Shown: piece after piece, positions 32,420 through 45,110 of the stretch | Layout of the letters: every line of letters begins with the position of its first letter | Position numbering within the stretch: the stretch's first letter is position 1 | NCBI RefSeq assembly: GCF_027409185.1 | Contig: NC_084460.1 | Coordinates: 60,524,501 to 60,588,500, forward strand | Direction of reading: 5' to 3' | Origin: Cynocephalus volans | Lineage: Eukaryota; Chordata; Mammalia; Dermoptera; Cynocephalidae | Length of the DNA: 64,000 bases | The notes under the pieces: generated by a model | What the model was told of the DNA's origin: nothing | Seen by the model: only the letters and a program-made list of their open reading frames with translations | Databases searched by the model: none | Position numbers and translations under genes: made by a program

Positions 32420-32585
32420 GGGCTGGCTGGTTAGCTCCCTTGGGAGAGCATGGTAGTGATAACACCAAGATCACGGGTTCAGATCCCTGCACCGGCCTGC
32501 TGCCAAAAAAAATAAATAAATAAAAATAAAAAATAATAAAAATAATAAATAATAATAAAACAATAAAAAATAAAGATTAAAAAAT
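32420..32585 (+). repeat. Monomeric tRNA-Ile SINE with long A/T-rich tail
   Basis: GGGGCTGGCTGGTTAGCTCC, GATAACACCAAGATCACGG and CCGGCCTGCTGCC. The tail has grown into (TAAA)/(TAA) simple repeat, about 75 bases. It follows the previous copy by only 15 bases. Confidence 0.85.
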
Positions 32586-33750
32586 AGTATTGATTTGAAT
32601 TACAAACAGTGCATGGATAGGGAGAAAATCTTAAATGTGGCTTGCCAACAACTGAATTTTAGTAAGCATTGATATATACATCTTATTTTAGTTAGATGAA
32701 AAGTAAGAGTTAGCTAGGTAGAAAAGGGAAAGAATGCTAGATATAGGGAACACCAAGCTCAAGGCACACAGGTAACAGAGCATGGTACCCTCAAGAATAG
32801 GCAGTGGTTTAACTTGGTGGATCGTGGGGCATGTGGTGGCTGTGGGGCGGTGGGGAGGGAAGGCCAGAGAAGTATGCAGGAACAGAGCCTCTGCTTCTCT
32901 GTTCTACTGCCTTGTGTAAATGTCTCCGATTAATTTCCATGGTCATCTCTCTACAGGAAGCTTCTCAACAGCAGAAACCACATTACCATCCCTTATGTGC
33001 TTTGCAATATTAAATGATTGCCAAGTAAGGAATGCAGAGAGTAAGGTTCAAAGAAAGGAGAGTTTTAGAGACAAAGTGGCCAACTGTGGCTGGTAAAAGG
33101 GAAATGTTCTAGAAGAAGGGGAAGAGAAGGCATCTCAAGCATGTGGACAGCATAAGTAAAGGGCCAAGTAAGTCACACTCATCTGGAGTGGGGGCCAGTG
33201 CAGAGACAGACCTGGCTGGAGGGCAGACAACACAGTGGGGAGCAGAAGCCAAGGAAGCCTTTGACTGGTTTTCTTCTCCATGCAGAAAACTGGAGGAAGA
33301 TGGTTGGAGGATCTCTGTCACCAATGGAAGTGCACCTAGCAGGCTGCAGGCTTCTCTTGGCAAACCCCGTGGCCACGCATGTCATTTCCTCTCCCAGTCC
33401 TCTAGCTTTCCACCCCACCATCCTCCTTGGTTTCCTTTCTGCAGAGGAGAAACTACATTCTGAGGAGTAGCTGGAGCTATTGCTTCTCTGGGACGATCCT
33501 TCTGACCCTATCAGCACTATCATTTCCCTTCCCTAAGTCCTTTCTCTGCTCACCTTCTGGAGCTTGAAGAAAATAAGGCAAAGGGACAGAGAATTTAGGA
33601 AGAACAACAACAAGATGGGGGAGAGTAAGGAGAGCAAAAGGGAGACAGAAAAGCAAGGAAAGATTGAGAACACCGGCCAGAACTATTTAAACTGGAAGTT
33701 AACTAAAGGCTTACAACAATCTAAGGCATGTTTACTCAAGAAAAACAGTT
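32586..33750. other. Intergenic DNA, no gene seen
   Basis: Overlapping open frames on both strands at 33110-33520 have no family resemblance. No splice-bounded exon is seen. Confidence 0.35.
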
Positions 33751-35262
33751 GAATCTCAGTGAGAACCGTGACCTTTGTGGAACTTCAACTCCTTAGCTCT
33801 ACAGTAGCCTCAGAAACTGACAACTTTGCAGCCACAGAAACTGTGAAAACCAGTAGCTTAGCAGCCACTGGAGAAGACACAAAAGGTCTGGAGTTCTCCA
33901 GAAGCCCCATTCCAGGGAATTGTCACTATTTGACCTGTCTGGCCTCTTGCTGAATACCCCATTCTCAGTACTTGACTTTATTTGACTTGACTCAGAGCTT
34001 ACTCTGTGAGAACCTCAGGCATTTGTCAAAAACCATCAGTGGTAATTGTTAAATATTGCAGCTACCTTAGGGCTAACATGAGGTTGACCAAAAAACTTAA
34101 AAGAAAAAACTGGGGAATGAGATGTCCACAGAAGTCTTTGAAAGGGTCCAACATATTCTTGGGAATCTAGAAGGCCATATTCATGGGCAGAACTGTGTGC
34201 CTGCTCAGGAAACACCTAGGAAGGCCTTAATCTCTTAATCTCTGGCTTACTTTAGGCTTTACAAAAGCAGGAAGGTAAGAGTAAAGTAGAGTTGTAAATT
34301 GTGTGCCAGAGCATTAAAGGTATGTATGCCCCAACACACACACAGAGCACCAAGGCAAAGGCTGGGAGTCTTATTGGTTCAGGGCATTTAAGGAATTCTC
34401 TATCTAATCATGAGCTGCTGCTAAGTTAACTGAGGCAATACTTTAGTGGCTGCACACAACAGAGAATACAGGCTTTTAAGAATTAGTTCAGAAAATTCAG
34501 TAAACAAATAACAACAAACAACCCTGGGAAGGGTGAGTAAATCTGATTTCCAGAGTTGCCATATTATATTATTTCAAATGTTCAGTTTTCAACAAAAGAA
34601 TTATGAGACATGCAAAGATACAAGAAAGTACAGCCCAAATATAAGAAAAAAGCAATCACTAGAAACTATCCCTGAGAAAGCCCAGACATTAGACCTAATA
34701 GGCAGAGATTGTAAATCAGTTGCTATAAATATGTTCAAAGAACCAAAGGAAACCATGTCTAAAGAATTTTCTTAAAGTATGAAAACTATGTCTCACCAAA
34801 TAGAGAATATCAATCAAGAGAAATCATAAATGAGAAACAAATAGGAATTCTGAAAAGTTGAAGGTACAATAACCTGAATGAAAAAACTCACTAGAGGGGC
34901 TCAACAGCATATCTGAATTGGCAGAATAAAGAATCAGTGAAAATAAAGATAGGTCAATTGGGATTAGCCAGTTTGAGAACAGAATGAAAAAAGACTGAAG
35001 AAAAATAAGCTGAGCTTCAGAGACCCGTTAGACAGAACCAAATGTATCAAATGTACATAATGGGGGTCCTGGAACAAGTGGAGTAAGAAAATAAGGAAAG
35101 AATGTTTGAAGAAGTAATGACAAAAATCCTCCCAAATTTGACGAGAAACACTAATCTGCACATCAAAGAAACCCAGTGAACTCCAAGTAGATTAAATTCA
35201 AAGAAATCTACACCTAGATCTATAATGGTTAAACTGTCAAAAGCCAAAAGATAAAAAAAAAA

Positions 35263-35282
35263 AAGAGAGAGAGAGAGAGAGC
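35263..35282. repeat. (GA)n tract
   Basis: About ten GA units directly after an A run in the L1. Confidence 0.85.
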
Positions 35283-38200
35283 ATCTTGAAAATAGCAAGA
35301 TAAAGTGACTCACCACTTACAAGGGCTACTAAATAAGATTTACAGCTGACTTCTCATCAAAACCCATGGAAATCAAAAGGCAGAGTGACAATATACTCAT
35401 AGTGCTAACAGAATAAGACTGTCAGCCAAGAATTCTATAACCAGCAACACTATCCTTCAAAATCAAAGGAGAAATTAAGATATTACCAAACAAACAAGAA
35501 CTGAGAGAATTCATCACTTGTGAATCTACAAGAAATACTAAAGGGAGTTAGTTCTTCAGGCTGAAATAGAAGGACAATAGACAATAACTTAAAATTGAAG
35601 AAAGAAAGAGTAAACATAACCACACGGGTAAGTAATAAAGACAGTATAAATGTATTTTTGTTTGTAACTCTTTTCTTATATTCTGATTTAAAAAACAGCA
35701 GCAAAAAAGCAAAATTATAAATCTGTGTTGATGTATAAAGATACAGTTTTTATGACAAAAATAGGAAGGGGGAGGGTATAGAGCTTTACTGGAGAAAAGT
35801 TTTTATATATCATCGAAATGAAACTGGTAAAAATCTGAACTACAGAATTAAATACACATACTAGAAAATATATATTTACAACAGAAGAGGTAATACTGGA
35901 GGAACAAAGGAACAAAAGAGACATAAGGTATAAAAAAAAATAGCAAAATGGCAGATGTAAATCCTATCTGAGTAATCACATTAAATGTAAATGGCACTCC
36001 AATCAAAAGGCAGAGAGTGGCAGAATGGATTTTTTAAAAACAAGATCCAACTATATATTGCCTACAAGAGACATATTTTAGATTCAAAGACAAAAATAGG
36101 TTGGAAGTAAAAGGATGGAAAAAGCTATACTATACAAACAATACCCAAGAGTGAGCTAACGTGGCTATACAGACTTTAAGATAAAAAAATGTTTACTTTA
36201 AGACAAAAAAAGATACTTTATAATAATTTTAAAAAATCCATTATAAACCTACATGTACCAAATGACAGAGTGCCAAAATACATGAAGTAGAAACTCACAA
36301 CATTAAAGGGAGAAATAGACAATTTAACAAAAATAGTTGAAGACTTTTTAAATAATGGATAGAACAACTAGGCAGAGATCAACAAGGAAACAGAAGATTG
36401 AACAACGCTATAAACCAATTAGAGCTACAGACATCTCATAGAGAACACCCAACAACAGAATACACATTCTTTTCAAGAGCACAGGAAATATCTGCCAGGA
36501 TAGGTCATATCCTAGACCATAAAATGAGCCTCAGTAAAATTTTAAAAACTGATATCACACAAAGTTTGTTCTATGACTTAATGGAACAAAATTAGAATCA
36601 ATAAGAGAAGGAAATCTGGGAAATTTATAAAAATGTGGAAATTAAACAATTCCTAAATAACCAATGGTCAAAGAAGAAATCACATGGAAAATTTAAAAGT
36701 ACTTGGAGATGAACGAAAATGAAAATATAACATATAAAAATTTATGAGATGCAGTGAGAAAAGTTCATAGAGGGAAATGTATAGTTATAAACATCTATAT
36801 TAAAAAAGAAAAAAGATCTCAAATCAGTAAATCTAAACTTCCATTTAAGAAATGGAAAAAGGAGAGCAAACAAAACCCAAAGAAAGCAGAAGGAGGTAAA
36901 TAATAAAGATTAGGGCAAAACCAAACAAAACAGAGAAAGCAATAGAGAAAAATCAGTAAAACAAAAAATCGATCCTTTGAAAAGATCAACCAAATTTCTA
37001 AACCTTTAGCTAGACTGACCAAGAAAAAAAAGATAGGACTCAAGTTACTAAAATAAAAAATGAAAGAGGGAATATCAATTCCAACTTTACAGAAATAAAA
37101 AAATAATAATAAGAGAATACTATGAACTGAATGCTGACAAATCAGATAACTAAGATGAAATGGACAAATTCCTACAAATAAACTATCAAAATTGACACCA
37201 TAAGAAATAAAATATCTAAAAAGATCTATAATTAGTAAAAAACATTGAGTTAGTAATCAAAAAACTTCCCATAAAGAAAATACCAGGTCCAGATGGTTTC
37301 AATTGCAAATTCTACCAAATGTTTAAAGAATTAATAAAAATTTTTCATGGACTCTTCCAAAATGTAGAATAAAGAACACTCCCAACTCATTTTACGGGTC
37401 CCCTGATATCAAAACCAGACAATCACATTGCAGGAAAACTACAGATCAATATTCCTTATGAATACAGAGGCAGAAATCTTCAACAGAATACTAGCAATTC
37501 AATTCCCACAATTTATTGAGAGATGATTATACTCTATGACCAAGTGAAATTGATCACATGAATTCAAGGTTGGTTTAACATATAAAAATCAATTAATGTA
37601 ATATATAATTTCAATATAATAGAACAAAAATCACATGATCATCTCAACAGATGCAGAAAATTTATTAGACGAAATTCAACAGCTCTTCATGATTAAAAAA
37701 AAAAACAACACTCAAACTAGGAATAAAAAGGAGCTTCTTCAACCTGATAAAGGGTATCTATGAAAAACTTACAACTAACATCATACTTACCAGTGAAATA
37801 CTGAATGAAGTCTTTCCCCTTAAGTTCAGGAACAGGACACAACGTATGCTCTTGTCACTTGTATTCATCATTGTACTGAAGATTCTATTAGGCAAGGAAA
37901 AGAAATAAAATGCATCCAGATTGGGAAGAAAGAAGTAAAATTATCTTCTCTATTTGCAGATGACATGATCTTGTATATAGAAAAGTTTAAGGAACCCAGT
38001 AAAGAAGTATTAAAATTAATAAACAATTTCAGCCAAGCTGCAGGATACAAGATCAATACAAAAAAAACTAATTGTATTTTAATACATTAATACTGAACAA
38101 AAAGAAAATGAAATTAAGAAACAATAACAATTACAGTAGTATCTGAAAGAAAAAATACTTAAGAATAAACTTAACAAAAAATGCAAGGTTTGTACACTGA

Positions 38201-38594
38201 AAACTACAATCATTGTTGAACAACATTAAAATCTAAATAAATGGATAGACATTCCATATTCATGAATTAGTAGACTTAATATTTTCAAGATGGCATTACA
38301 CCCCAGAACTATAGATGTAATGCAATGCAATCCCTATCAAAAACCCAGCTAGCTTCTTTGCAGCAATTGACAAGCTGATCCTAAAATTCTCATGAAACTT
38401 TAAGGGACTCAGGGTAACCAAAACAATCTTGAAAAAGAACAAAGCTGGTGGACTCACACTTACTGATTTCATATTTTCCTACAATACTACAGTAATCAAG
38501 ACAGTGTGGTGGTGGCAAAGGGAAAGACATATATATGGATGGAATAAAATTCAGAATACAGGAATAAACCTTTACATATGTCCACTTGATTTTT

Positions 38595-38790
38595 AAAAAT
38601 TAATAGATTTTATTTTTTAGAGCAATTTTAGGTGTACAAAAAATTGAGCAGAAAATTCAGAGAATCTCCATATGCCGCCTCCCACCCCCATGCACAGTTT
38701 CCCCTAGTATTATCACCTTGCACTTGTGCAGCATATTTGTTACAAATGATAAACCAATATTGATAAATTATTATTGTTACCAAAGTTCAA
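38595..38790 (-). mobile_element. Short L1 3' UTR piece nested in the older L1
   Basis: 'GATTTTATTTTTTAGAGCAA' to 'TTGTTACAAATGATAAACCA' is the reverse L1 3' UTR also seen at 16090-16260. ORF2 text of the host L1 resumes at 38791. Confidence 0.75.
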
Positions 38791-39097
38791 CTGGTTTTTG
38801 ATGAGGGTGCCAACACCATCCAATGGGAAAAAGAATAGTCTTTTCAATAAGTGAAGCTGAAACAACTGGGTAGTCATATGCAAAAGAACGATTCTGGACC
38901 ACTATCTCACACCATATACAAAAATAATTCCACATGCCGTAAAACTCTTAGAAGAAAACATAGGAGTAAATCTTGGATTCAGCAATGGATTCTCAGATAT
39001 GACACCAAAAGCACAGCAACATAAGAAAAAATAAACTGGATTCCATCAAAATTAAAAACAATTGTGTTTCAAAGGATACCATCAAGAAAGTGAAAAA

Positions 39098-39190
39098 GGG
39101 CTTGCCAGTTAGCTCACTTGGAGGAGCGTTGTGATAGTAACACCAAGGTCATGGGTTTGGATCCCCACACTAGCCAGCCACCAAGAAAAA
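39098..39190 (+). repeat. Monomeric tRNA-Ile SINE nested in L1
   Basis: GGCTTGCCAGTTAGCTCACT, AGTAACACCAAGGTCATGGG and CACACTAGCCAGCCACCAAG. AAAGTGAAAA flanks both sides. Confidence 0.83.
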
Positions 39191-39496
39191 AAAAGTGAAA
39201 AGACAATGCATACAACGGGAGAACATTTCTGCAGATCATATATCAAAGGAACTTATATCCAGAATTTATAAAGAATGCATACTCCATAATAAAAAAACAA
39301 ACAGCCCAATTTGAGAAATGGGCAAAGGATCTAGGTAGACATTTGTCCAAAGAGGAGATACGAGTGGACAACAAGCATATGAAAAGGTGCTCAACATCAT
39401 TAGCCATCAGGGAAATGTAAGTCAAAACCACAATGAGATACCACTTCACATCCACTAGAATGGCTATAACAACAATAAAAAACAAAGAGAAGAAAC

Positions 39497-41176
39497 ACAC
39501 CTCCCAGGTTCTGGTCAAGATGGCAGAATAGATAGTTCCCAGCATCACTCTCTCCCATAAATCAACCAATTTACAACTATAAAAATGTAACATCAGCCAA
39601 GCTGGGGCCGCTGGAGCTCAGGGGAAAAGGAGGAGAAGACCTACAGAGTTCATGAAGGTGGGAGAAACAATGATGAGAGAAAGAAATGCTGCTCTGAGTG
39701 TTTTGGGCTGTGGCTGCTTTAAGTCTCCAGCTGCTGAGCACATGGAGCAGGAGCTGACAGAAGCTGCAGCTGTGCCCTTCAGATGGAGTTACTTGAAGGC
39801 GGCAGGGGAGAAGAGAGCCTTGGTGGCCCCCAGGACAGCAAGACCACTAATAGGGTTCCTGTGGACCCATGCAGGAGTAAGGAACCAGAACAGCTGAAAA
39901 AGGGGAGCCACATTCAGAGGCTGGTGAGTCATCGCAATGGATCGGCGTGGGGCCCATTCCATGGGAAGCATTTGGAGCACGGGCGGTGGGGGAGACGGGC
40001 CCACCAGGGGAACACTGGGACACAGCAAGGACAGCCAATCTGCCCCCCAATCAGCACAGGACCACTCAGGAGACTGTTCGGGAATGCAGAATTGCATGGG
40101 GTGCAGCTTGATGAAAAAACTCAGGCCCAGATAAGAGATTCTACACAACACAGATCCACCGGGTCTCTAGAGAGCCGGAAGTACCTATAAGGTCAACCAT
40201 TAAACCCTAATCTGCACAAAAAGCCTTCCCCAGGGAAACAGCAGCAAAGCAGCAATTTAGCGCAATTATGCTGCTTAAGTACTGGTTCCCACAGGAAGTT
40301 CCCCCGTATAGAAGTACGCAAAGGACAAAACAATAAGTTCTGGCCTAGGCACACCACCAGTACCTCGGGACCCACCCAGGGACCCAAGGCATGGAGAAGG
40401 GGACCAGACCCCTCTCCCACAACCAGGTACACTGCACCAGTGCCTCGGGGCCCACTTGGGGACCTCAGGTATGGAGAAGGGTACCGGACCCCCTCCCACA
40501 ACCAGACACACTGTGCCAGCACCTCAGGGCCTGCCCGGTGACCTGAAGCATGGAGCCGGGGAGTGGACCCCCTTCCCTCAACCAGGCACACTGCACCAGC
40601 ACCTTGGGGCCTGCCCGGGAAACAGAGGCATGGAGAAGGGGACCAGACACACCCCACAACCAGGCATACCACCAGCGCCAAGGAGCATGCCAAAAACATC
40701 ACCTCCATGTGAGTGGCGCACCACAATAACCATGGCTGCCGCGAAAGCAGCCAGACACCACAACCACCATGCAGATGGTCTGCCAACCACTGGAATACAT
40801 TCACACAAGGAGAGTCACCAGCAGAGATAAAGAAGAGGTTGTCTCTCTCCACGAAGCCCATTTTAGAGTGACCGAAGAAGCATCTGCTCTATGATAAAAT
40901 TGGGGGACCTGGTCACACCTGTCAGTATTAGACAGATCATCTAGGCAACAAATCAACAGAGTAACCATTATTCTTTCAGAAGGAGAGAAGAAATCTAGGG
41001 TAAACAGAAGGGGGAGAGAGTGGGGGAAGGGGAGAGATTGGACAAGGGGCATAAAGAATAATTACAATTTGTAACAATACATATGCTAGTAATATTGATT
41101 TGATCAACATATCTCAATGCTGAACCCCCAAAATATGTATAATCAATTTTGATTCAATAAATAATTTTTTAAAAAC
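39497..41176 (+). mobile_element. Composite non-autonomous L1 derivative: L1 5' region, minisatellite, L1 3' end
   Basis: Starts like an L1 5' end ('GTCAAGATGGCAGAATAGAT', 'GTTCCCAGCATCACTCTCTC'), is GC-rich for about 1.3 kb including four and a half copies of a 78-80 bp repeat (40347-40690), then passes straight to an L1-style 3' end: a G-rich purine tract (41008-41045), 'AAATATGTATAATCAATTTT' and AATAAATAATTTTTTAAAAA. ORF1 and ORF2 are absent. It interrupts an older L1, and the flanks AAAAACAAAGAGAAGAAA and AAAAACCGAGAAAATAA may be a worn target duplication. Family name unknown to me. Confidence 0.7.
40347..40690. repeat. Minisatellite, 78-80 bp unit, about 4.4 copies
   Basis: Unit starts at 40347, 40425, 40504, 40584 and 40662 (last partial). 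Each unit holds the order ACTGCACCAG-CACCT-GGGGCC, then GGCATGGAGAAGGGGACC and CTCCCACAACC. Units differ by several substitutions, so it is an aged array. Confidence 0.85.
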
Positions 41177-41458
41177 CGAGAAAATAATTGATGAGGATGT
41201 GGGGAAGCTGGAATTCTCATCCATTTGCTGGTGGGAATATAAAATGGTACAGCCACTTTGGAAAATAGTTTGGCAATTCGGCAAAAGATTAAACATACAG
41301 TCACCATATGATCTGGCAATTACACTCATAGTTATAAACCCAAGAGAACTGAAAATATATGTCCACACAAAAACTTATACATAAATGTTCATAGCAGCAT
41401 TAATCATAACAGCCAAAAAAAGTGTGAACACCACAAATGTTTAACTAATGAATAAGCA

Positions 41459-43041
41459 CCCTTTCCTTCTTGTCATATGCTTTCAAATCCAATTGGTAGC
41501 TGCCCTGGAGATTTTACCTTTGAACATGGAGTGTCCCTTGGTTCCTTGAATTCCAGGTCATAGAAAAGCTGTCTATGGTCAGCTGTTATTAAAATGCCCC
41601 ACCGTAGTATCCCCAGTTTTCTGGCCAGAGAGCTCTGTAAGCTTCTAGACAAAGCTGTCTCACTCTGCATCCTAGTGCCTAGCACAGGTTTGGTGAAAGT
41701 GGGTGCTCAGCAAACACTGAATGCATTTTCTACAGCAAACGTCAGGCAAATTGTCCAACAGAAAATTGTTGTGATCTCCCTTGGTATAACATAGTTTAGA
41801 TGCTGAAATCCTGTGTGTCATAATACTTGGGGTTTTAGGGAAAATCCTGTATAATATTTTAATGATGGAGATCACTTGATGTTGGCATATAGGAACAGGC
41901 ATATTTGCATCCCAGGAACTCATGAGCAGTAGGAGCTATGGCTTTTTAAAAAGTAAGGCTAAATTTTTCAAATCCTCCAGAATGCAATCCAGCAGAGCCC
42001 TGGGCCTCGTCAGATTTGCCATTTTTGTTTATGCTCTCCTGTGTGTCCAGATTTGAGTGCCTGAGCTCTGAGGCTAAGGCCAGGGCATACGTGCCAGAGC
42101 TACTGAGCAAACCCATCTGACCACAGGCATCGATGCAGTCTCAACTTGACTTTGTTGTTTTGACATAGCTGTCATTTTTGCAGTTACCCTTGTAATATGA
42201 AAAGTTTGTTCTTTTCTTTTTTTTTTTTTCTCCCTCTTCCTTCCTCCCCAGGGCCCACCTCCCTCCCTCTAAAAGAAGTCCAACTACTACAGCTGGCAGT
42301 AGATGTGAACAGAAAGCGGTTTAAAAGTCAGACAGCCAGAAAATAGAAGTTTTAGAGTAACGAGATGGGGTAATCATATGCTACAGTGGTGTTTGAGAAC
42401 TGGGGAATCAGTTCCAAAGGTCTTCCATGGGCATTTCCTGGTATCCTGTGCCTCTCTGTGGGGGGCAGTCCTTCAAAGCTGTCCCCTCAGGAGACTTTCA
42501 TTAGTAGTGTGGTGACTGGGTAGAGAACAGGGCAGAACAGTATGCAGGTGGGACCGCTATTTGCTTTTTTTAAAAGGGACCATTTTTTTTTCTTTTAAAA
42601 AGGGGGACCATATATACCTACAAATAATTATACAAGAGAGTGGAATCCGTGATTTCCTGTGTGGTAGGGAGATTTTTCACTCTTACCTTTTGTACTATTT
42701 CTTTGTTAACCACAGGCAGGTTTCACTTTCCCACTAAAAAGTCGTAAGAACGTAAAAAGCCCACTGGGGTGAGTGCTCACTCCCGCGGCATGGCTGCTGC
42801 CCACACTCTGCCGGAAGGCCTCTCCTGGGTGCATCTTCATGGGTTACAAGAAACGCACTGTTCTTGACCCCAAAAGTAATTATCTTGACTCATCAGCTAC
42901 CCAAATCAGCAGATTTGGCTCTGAATAACAGCTATTCCCCCAAAGCTTTTCTTTCTTGAAAGAACAAAGTTATGGTTGTCGTTGTTTTATACCATTGCAG
43001 ACATTCAAAGGACTCTTAAGACAGTGTTAAGAATTGTTAAA
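41459..43041. other. Intergenic DNA, no gene seen
   Basis: Contains an L2-like end at about 41630-41730 ('GTGCCTAGCACAGGTTTGGT') and a polypyrimidine stretch at 42215-42250. The rest is unassigned. Confidence 0.4.
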
Positions 43042-43136
43042 AGGGCTGGCCTGTGGCTCACTTGGGAGAGTGTGGTGCTGACAACACCAAGTCAACGGGG
43101 GAAGATCCCCTTACCGGTCATCTTTTGAAAAGAAAA
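43042..43136 (+). repeat. One-unit SINE made from dimer halves
   Basis: Head GGGCTGGCCTGTGGCTCACT is from unit 1 and tail CCCCTTACCGGTCATCTTTT from unit 2, with a single tRNA-like body. Imperfect duplication AAGAATTGTTAAA and AAGAACTGTTAAA. Confidence 0.85.
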
Positions 43137-43244
43137 AGAACTGTTAAATATATTTTGGGCAATGTTAAGTGCACAGTTTGGGGTAAGTGAACACCCTTTC
43201 ACGATGGCAATGTTCACCAAGATGGATGCCACAATATTTGAGTG

Positions 43245-43450
43245 TTTACCATAGGCCAAGCAGTTACCCTGCATGATATCTTAGTTTCTTCTAATGCCAC
43301 ACCTCTGTAAGGTGGGTCCCATTGTTATTTCCACAGGGACCAATTAGGAAAGTTATTTATGCAAAGCCAAAAAGTTAGTAAGCTGGTGGAGTCAGGATTT
43401 GAGGCTAGGTCTGGCTGAACTTCCAAGCCTAAGCACATAATCCTTATACT
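43245..43450 (-). repeat. MIR element, reverse
   Basis: 'GTAAGGTGGGTCCCATTGTT', 'AGTCAGGATTTGAGGCTAGG' and the AAGCACATAATCCTTATACT end are reverse MIR. Confidence 0.65.
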
Positions 43451-43564
43451 ACTGCTAACTATGGTAAAGGTAATACAAAGTCACACAAACATCACCAAAT
43501 CCAGAGCTAAGTTAAGGGGATAGATTGAAAACAACATAAGCATTTGGAGAATAATCACAATGAT

Positions 43565-43735
43565 GTAGCTCCACCTATTAAGCACCTATTGTGTGCCAGA
43601 CATCCTGTTGGGCACCTTCATCCCCACGACCCCTCTGTGCAGCGGTCATTGATGTCTTTCTCAGGGAGGAGGAAACCAAGACTCAGGGAGATGAAATGAC
43701 TTTTGCCCTAGGCCACAGAGCCCATAGGCAGTAGA
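43565..43735 (-). repeat. MIR element, reverse
   Basis: 'AGCACCTATTGTGTGCCAGA', 'GAGGAAACCAAGACTCAGGG' and 'GGCCACAGAGCCCATAGGCA' are reverse MIR. Confidence 0.7.
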
Positions 43736-44640
43736 AAGGGGAATAAGACTCGGGGTCACATAACCCCAAAGCACCCTCTCTTGCCACTTTTATTCTTGTT
43801 TCTGCTCCTCTGCTCTAAGTGATCCTGACAAGTTCCTGAGAGCATAGATGAAAAGCCAACCACCATGAGGAGTGTTCACTCCCTTCCCCATTAGGATAAT
43901 GCTGTAGCCCTGCTCTGCCAAGCTGGGATATCATCTGGGACAAACATATCCTTCCTCTCTGCTTCCCAACCAGAACTTGGGACTCTGCTGACCAAGGAAG
44001 GGAGGACAAGGAGAGTGAGGGGCTGGGGCTCTACCTTGCCTTAGCCCTGTTTCCTGGTTTCTCCTGTGTGTAGATTTGCCCCTTGTAGACATGAACTCTT
44101 GGCAAAGGTCAACAACCAAGATCTTCACCGACAGCAAGCCCTGTGCTGGCTATTCTGAAGTGAAGGACTCCAGCAGAACAACAGTGGGAGTTTCCAGCTG
44201 GATTTCACCTGGACACTTGGTTCCTGGTGGGTATTGTGTGCTCAGGAGAAGGCGAAGCTGAAAGGGGCCTATACTTGAGTTTCCAGTAACATTTCATACA
44301 TAAGCAAGACCACTAGGCAGTGCTCCAGACAGGATGTAGAAGCCACTAGGAAATGAAAACTAACTGGGTCAAAAGTTATAGAGAAGCCTGCTTGACTGAA
44401 AGGGGTTCTAACCCTGCCATTTTGCTCAGATACTGATAGAAGAAAATGCCTCAAGGAGATCTCATTTGCCCAGATAGTTTTTTTTAACTAAGAAAAATTT
44501 TAAAAATTCCCTGAATTATTTAGATAGTATATTTGTCCAATAATGATTTCCTAACAAATCATCTGAAAACAAAATAATATTGGTCCACAGCTGTTACTGT
44601 CAAGAAGATTCCCATCATCCACAGCTGGTGGTGTCACTGC
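43736..44640. other. Intergenic DNA, no gene seen
   Basis: Nothing recognised. Short open frames on both strands look like chance. Confidence 0.35.
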
Positions 44641-45110
44641 TCTCATGCACTGGTGGTCCCAGGGGTTCCACCCTGAGTCCAGTGCTCACTTTCTCTGGAC
44701 TTTCTTCCTGGGCAATAACTTAAATACTGAAAAACTGACGTTCATCAGCTTGGTGACTCCACTGGAATCTCCGACCCTACACATCCACATCAGGGCTGGG
44801 CATGTCCCTCACTCCAAGCCACAGGGACTTCACAGCGTGACCTCACTCTTCACCTCCGCTCCCATTGGGCTTTCTCCTGCACGCTGTTCTATTTCATGGC
44901 ACCACTGTCCTCCCTCTCACCCAGGCCTAGCCTCTTGCCTCTCCAACTCTAACAGCCAAATGGTGACCATATCCTAGCAGTCCTGCCTCTAAAGATCTTT
45001 CCCATCTGTTGTGTCTCCTTCATTCTCAGTTACTATCCTACTCAAGGACTCCCTCTCCCGTCTGGGCTACTACAAACACATGGTCAGTCCTCTGCTTCAA
45101 TCATAAAACT
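44641..45110 (+). repeat. L2 LINE body fragment
   Basis: CT-rich text with 'CTTGGTGACTCCACTGGAAT', 'CTCCCTCTCACCCAGGCCTA' and 'CTGGGCTACTACAAACACAT' follows the L2 ORF end. Confidence 0.6.

Larger units (their letters stand above)
33751..41458 (+). mobile_element. Old L1 (L1M type), + strand, with nested insertions
   Basis: The 5' part (33751-34700) includes 'GTTCAGTTTTCAACAAAAGA'. The ORF1-to-ORF2 region has 'AGAATTCTATAACCAGCAAC', and decayed ORF2 runs about 35950-39500. The 3' end resumes at about 41190 and stops near 41458. Many stops mean it is inactive. It carries an antisense L1 3' piece (38595-38790), a SINE (39098-39190) and a 1.67 kb composite element (39497-41176). Confidence 0.85.

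Noticed and set aside
40347..40690. CRISPR-like array
   Set aside because: Repeats are directly adjacent without spacers, the unit is 78-80 bp, and the genome is mammalian. It is a minisatellite.
40193..40861. 222-codon open frame on the - strand with internal repeats
   Set aside because: It runs through the 78-80 bp minisatellite of the composite element. The repeats in the translation come from the DNA period, and no start context, splice signal or homology supports a gene.
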